From: an uncultured Bacteroidia bacterium
GTDB lineage: Bacteria; Bacteroidota; Bacteroidia; Bacteroidales; F082
NCBI GenBank assembly: GCA_902785755.1
Contig: CACZZO010000008.1
Coordinates: 39,092-103,091, forward strand
Direction of reading: 5' to 3'
DNA: 64,000 nucleotides
In this document: positions 60,976-64,000 of the stretch, one piece after another
How positions within the stretch are numbered: the first letter of the stretch is position 1
Layout of the letters: each line of letters begins with the position of its first letter
Program-made: the position numbers and the translations under genes
Notes under the pieces: generated by a model
Databases searched by the model: none
Told to the model about the DNA's origin: nothing
The model's input: the letters and a program-made list of their open reading frames with translations, nothing else

Positions 60976-62640
60976 ATGAGAATCCGTTTTGTCTTGTTTA
61001 TCCTTCTTGCGGTTTTGGTATCATGCGCCAAGCAGTCCACTGTGCCTCCTTCGCAGGAGGACATTCTGTATCAGGTGGAAGGTTTCTTCATCCAAAAGCC
61101 AGACAGTGCTCTCCAAATCCTTGACACACTGAATGTTGATGTGCTTTCGGAGAAGGAGCGGGCGCATTATTGCCTATTGAAAGTTAAGGTGCGCGACCAG
61201 TTTTTCCTTTACGACAATATCACGGATTCATTATTGCAAGTGGCTGAAGATTACTTCATTGGCAGCAAGGAAAAATATTTTGAGGCCGAAACCTGTGAGG
61301 CTCTTTCACGCATAGCATTCAAGAAAGGGAAAGGCGAGCAAGTCAAGTTGGATTGGTTGCAAAAGGCTTTTGAAAGCATTGAGCGATGCCATCAAATTGA
61401 CGATAGGCTCATCCGTTTTTCCAACAAACCGATTTCCAAAGAGGAAATGCTTGACATAAAAAAATACGATATACAGTTTCGACTGGGTATGTGCTATTTA
61501 GACAATGGATATACCCAAGAAGGATTGAATCATATAAAAGCAGCCGAGCGATATTACGCTGATACACAGCATTATTTCATGCAGTTTAATATAGAAAATG
61601 TATTAGGTAATGCTTATTTGGCACTCAAGGAATACGATAGTTGCAGCATGTATTTTGAAAAAGGTTTGTGGGCGGCTAAAGAGGCAGGCAATGCCGAAAG
61701 AATTGCTTGTTGCCATTTCTCCAAGTCGATGTTATATAGGTATCAGTTTGACAATCAAGATTATGAAGGCCAAAAAGAAGGTGACAGTCTTTTGAGAAAG
61801 GCCATTGCTGAATGTAATCGTGGCTTGGCATTATACGAGGAGCCGATGTTCCGTTACAAGGATGCTCTTTATTCCGAATTGAGCCGTTGCTTCTATCGGC
61901 TTGAGCAATATGATTCTTGTGCCTATTATGCTGAAAAACAGATGAGTTTTATGGATGCTATGCACTTCGAGATGGTTCCGAACCCTGAAAATGCTTCCAT
62001 TTTGCAACGATTATACAAGTCTTATGAAGCCTTGGGAAACACAGAGAAGGCTTTGGAATACGCCGACCGCTATGTTGGGATGCAGCAAGTCATTGAAGAA
62101 CAGCCAAAAGCCGTCGAGCAAGTGAAAAATGAGTATGAGAAGAAACTGGAAATGACGCAGTTGCAAGCGAAACATCAGGCCAAGCAATATCGGTTGTATC
62201 TCATGCTCGCCTTTTTGCTGGCGGCACTGCTTCTTGTCCTTTGGTTGGCGTTCCGCTACCGCAAGAATAAGGAAATAGAGGCATTGAAGCACGAGGAGGC
62301 CTATCGTAAACTGCAATCCGAGTTTGACGCGGCCTCGCAGCAGGCGCATCAGGCGTTGCATCAGCGGGTAATGGCCATCTACCAATCGGGAGGGGAGCGG
62401 ACGATGGAGCGCATTATGGCCGAGTTTATGGCCATCTATCCGAAGGCCACCGACAAGTTGGCTTCCACTTATCCTGGTTTGAGCGACTCTGAGCGCAATA
62501 TTGTTGTGCTCTCGTTCTTGGGCTTCAGGATGAAAGAGGAGGCCGACATTTTGAATCTCAGCCCCAATACGGTGGAAAAATACCGCTCCAACATCCGGAA
62601 AAAGACCAACAACGACCCCATTTCCAATCTGATTAGATAA
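60976..62640 (+). CDS. Membrane-anchored TPR protein with C-terminal LuxR-type helix-turn-helix
   Basis: 554 aa. A lipoprotein-like signal (FILLAVLVSCAKQ) is followed by ~370 residues of TPR-like helices (DSALQILDTLNVDVLSEKER, YDSCSMYFEKGLWAAKEAGN). Then comes a membrane helix (LYLMLAFLLAALLLVLWLAF), a coiled coil, and a LuxR-type DNA-binding domain at the end (LSDSERNIVVLSFLGFRMKE, LNLSPNTVEKYRSNIRKKTN). Such Bacteroidota regulators place the sensor in the periplasm and the DNA-binding domain in the cytoplasm. The target genes are unknown; the downstream secreted protein is a candidate. Confidence 0.87.
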   Translation: MRIRFVLFILLAVLVSCAKQSTVPPSQEDILYQVEGFFIQKPDSALQILDTLNVDVLSEKERAHYCLLKVKVRDQFFLYDNITDSLLQVAEDYFIGSKEKYFEAETCEALSRIAFKKGKGEQVKLDWLQKAFESIERCHQIDDRLIRFSNKPISKEEMLDIKKYDIQFRLGMCYLDNGYTQEGLNHIKAAERYYADTQHYFMQFNIENVLGNAYLALKEYDSCSMYFEKGLWAAKEAGNAERIACCHFSKSMLYRYQFDNQDYEGQKEGDSLLRKAIAECNRGLALYEEPMFRYKDALYSELSRCFYRLEQYDSCAYYAEKQMSFMDAMHFEMVPNPENASILQRLYKSYEALGNTEKALEYADRYVGMQQVIEEQPKAVEQVKNEYEKKLEMTQLQAKHQAKQYRLYLMLAFLLAALLLVLWLAFRYRKNKEIEALKHEEAYRKLQSEFDAASQQAHQALHQRVMAIYQSGGERTMERIMAEFMAIYPKATDKLASTYPGLSDSERNIVVLSFLGFRMKEEADILNLSPNTVEKYRSNIRKKTNNDPISNLIR

Positions 62641-62793
62641 GAAAAATCCGTACTTTGTGGTTTTTCAATTTGTTGTTTGTCAGTATATTAAAGTTTTACA
62701 AGGCAAGAAAAATCCGTAATTTGGTTTTCTTTTTGCAAAAACCGGCTTTTTTTTGTATAGTTTTGCGGTGTTAATCATCAAAACCTATGTGAT

Positions 62794-64000
62794 ATGAAAA
62801 AAGCAACCTTACTTATTATCTGCCTGCTGATGGCGGTCTGTTATGTGAAAGCCCAAGACATAGTAACCGAATTTCAGCACCAAAACGGCAAGTATTTCAA
62901 CTTCCATAACATTGTTGAAGCCTCAGACAACACACTCATTGCGCAGTGTCCACTTTTTGAAACCTACTCTGGTCCTGACCTCGGAGTTGTTTTCTATAAA
63001 ATTTCTATGGAAGGACAATTGATTGATTCTCTGTTTGTTCCACTTGATAATGTGCCGCTCCGAACTCTTTTTGAACCTGTTCCTAACGAAAGCGGTAGTT
63101 ATCTTTATGCGCGATTTGAACAAGACAAAAACGACAGTATCACTTGTTTAAAAATGACCTTCATTGATGACGACTTGAACATCTGCAACGAAACCAACAT
63201 AGTAATTGAGGACTTTCTATACGATTACATCATTACCTCATCAGACCTTTTCATTGATGCTGACAACGACATTATCGCTTCTTATTGGTGCAGTCAGAAA
63301 TTCTACATGCTTCGCATAGGTCTTGACGGAACCATCAAAAACCGTCGAGAAGTTGAATCAATCTCCGCATCACTGATGATTCATGAAAGACATACTGGAA
63401 TGTATGACAAGTCTTCTCCAAAATACTATTACATTGGCAGAGACATCGGCGGCAGTCAGGCAAATTCCATCATGGCTTATGTCATAGACACCAGTTTTCA
63501 GGTCGTGGAAAACCATCGTTACTACATCTATCAAAACGGCCACTTTTCGGGCGGTTTCCACGAGCACATCATCCCCTTTGATGACGAAACCTATTTGTTG
63601 TCTTCAAGGTTTGGAATATTCCAAGGCGGGGAAATGGCGGCTTGCCTCGCCAAATTTGACAAAACACACGGAATCAAGGCGATACAATTGTTCAGAGAAG
63701 GCACAAACAGCCCTTCACCGATTTGGACTGCCGCTTTGAGTGATGGTACGGTTTACTATTCGTACATGACCGATACGGGATACAATAACCGTTTGGTATT
63801 GGTTTGCCTCGACGAAAACCTAAACATAAAATGGACGCGCTATTTCCTTGAGCCAGACATGTTCCATTGGGCCACATGTATGACTGTTTTGCATGATGGA
63901 AAGGTTGCAATAGGTTCATATAAATACATGGAAATCCCTGGGAGCATTTCAGTTGTTATCATCCAAGACGATGGATGGAATACACTCGAAATGGAAGCCA
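62794..64000 (+). CDS. Secreted protein, unrecognised family (3' end outside window)
   Basis: About 402 residues are visible from the ATG at 62794, with no stop before the window ends. A signal peptide (MKKATLLIICLLMAVCYVKA) precedes the mature start QDIVTEFQHQNGKYF. The body is made of beta-strand repeats like a propeller (NNRLVLVCLDENLNIKWTRY; FHWATCMTVLHDGKVAIGSY). Many such proteins carry a T9SS tail, which would lie outside. TAGTTTTG at 62758-62765 is the likely -7 box. Confidence 0.75.
   Translation, partial: MKKATLLIICLLMAVCYVKAQDIVTEFQHQNGKYFNFHNIVEASDNTLIAQCPLFETYSGPDLGVVFYKISMEGQLIDSLFVPLDNVPLRTLFEPVPNESGSYLYARFEQDKNDSITCLKMTFIDDDLNICNETNIVIEDFLYDYIITSSDLFIDADNDIIASYWCSQKFYMLRIGLDGTIKNRREVESISASLMIHERHTGMYDKSSPKYYYIGRDIGGSQANSIMAYVIDTSFQVVENHRYYIYQNGHFSGGFHEHIIPFDDETYLLSSRFGIFQGGEMAACLAKFDKTHGIKAIQLFREGTNSPSPIWTAALSDGTVYYSYMTDTGYNNRLVLVCLDENLNIKWTRYFLEPDMFHWATCMTVLHDGKVAIGSYKYMEIPGSISVVIIQDDGWNTLEMEA

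Overview
The window is a stretch of a Bacteroidota (Bacteroidales-type) chromosome. The evidence is promoters of the Bacteroidota kind (TTG, 19 bases, TAnnTTTG), two secreted cysteine peptidases with type IX secretion (T9SS) C-terminal tails, a TonB-dependent receptor paired with DUF4249 lipoproteins, POT-family peptide transporters and membrane-anchored TPR/LuxR regulators. I cannot place it below order level. No rRNA, tRNA, CRISPR array, integrase or recognisable transposase was seen.

Layout. 1-10.7 kb: a LexA-like HTH/S24 repressor, a Y-family polymerase (dinB) and a short DnaE-type polymerase form an error-prone replication cassette. About 5.8 kb of accessory genes separates the two polymerases: two ATPase/nuclease genes, an agmatine-deiminase-like pair, a HigBA-type toxin-antitoxin and a gene relic. 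A ~45-base motif found before both polymerases recurs at the module borders. 10.7-13.1 kb: antitoxin, PIN-domain toxin and RNA ligase in one tight operon. 13.1-17.3 kb: TonB receptor with two tandem DUF4249 lipoproteins. 17.3-28.8 kb: an ATPase/nuclease, two gingipain-like C25 peptidases with T9SS tails, a DnaJ/TerB protein and an S41 peptidase. 28.9-34.6 kb: TonB-C protein, TsaC, three glycosyltransferases and a stand-alone kinase-like protein.

34.6-47.8 kb is a patchwork of accessory genes, each bordered by its own palindromic or repeated DNA: two DUF234-type ATPases with CCAAATC palindromes, a DUF4143 ATPase between two copies of a 49-base palindrome, a DUF559 nuclease inside nested repeats, an orphan XRE antitoxin, an acetyltransferase, a VWA protein, an FKBP chaperone and an Abi (HEPN) toxin with a probable small RNA beside it. 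47.8-53 kb: Sel1 protein, valyl-tRNA synthetase and an Rpn-type nuclease. 53.4-58.3 kb: two POT transporters separated by a DUF1016 nuclease that carries palindromes inside its coding sequence. 58.4-61 kb: queF, queC, queD and queE, the route to preQ1 for queuosine, with a large palindromic repeat in each intergenic gap. 61-64 kb: a TPR/LuxR regulator and the start of a secreted protein that runs off the window.

The best candidates for undescribed biology are (i) ATPase/PD-(D/E)XK genes coupled to gene-specific palindromes, one of which overlaps the -33 box of its own promoter; (ii) the Abi HEPN protein with an adjacent two-hairpin RNA; (iii) the PIN toxin-RNA ligase operon; and (iv) the mutagenesis cassette split by modules at repeated copies of its own promoter-region motif.
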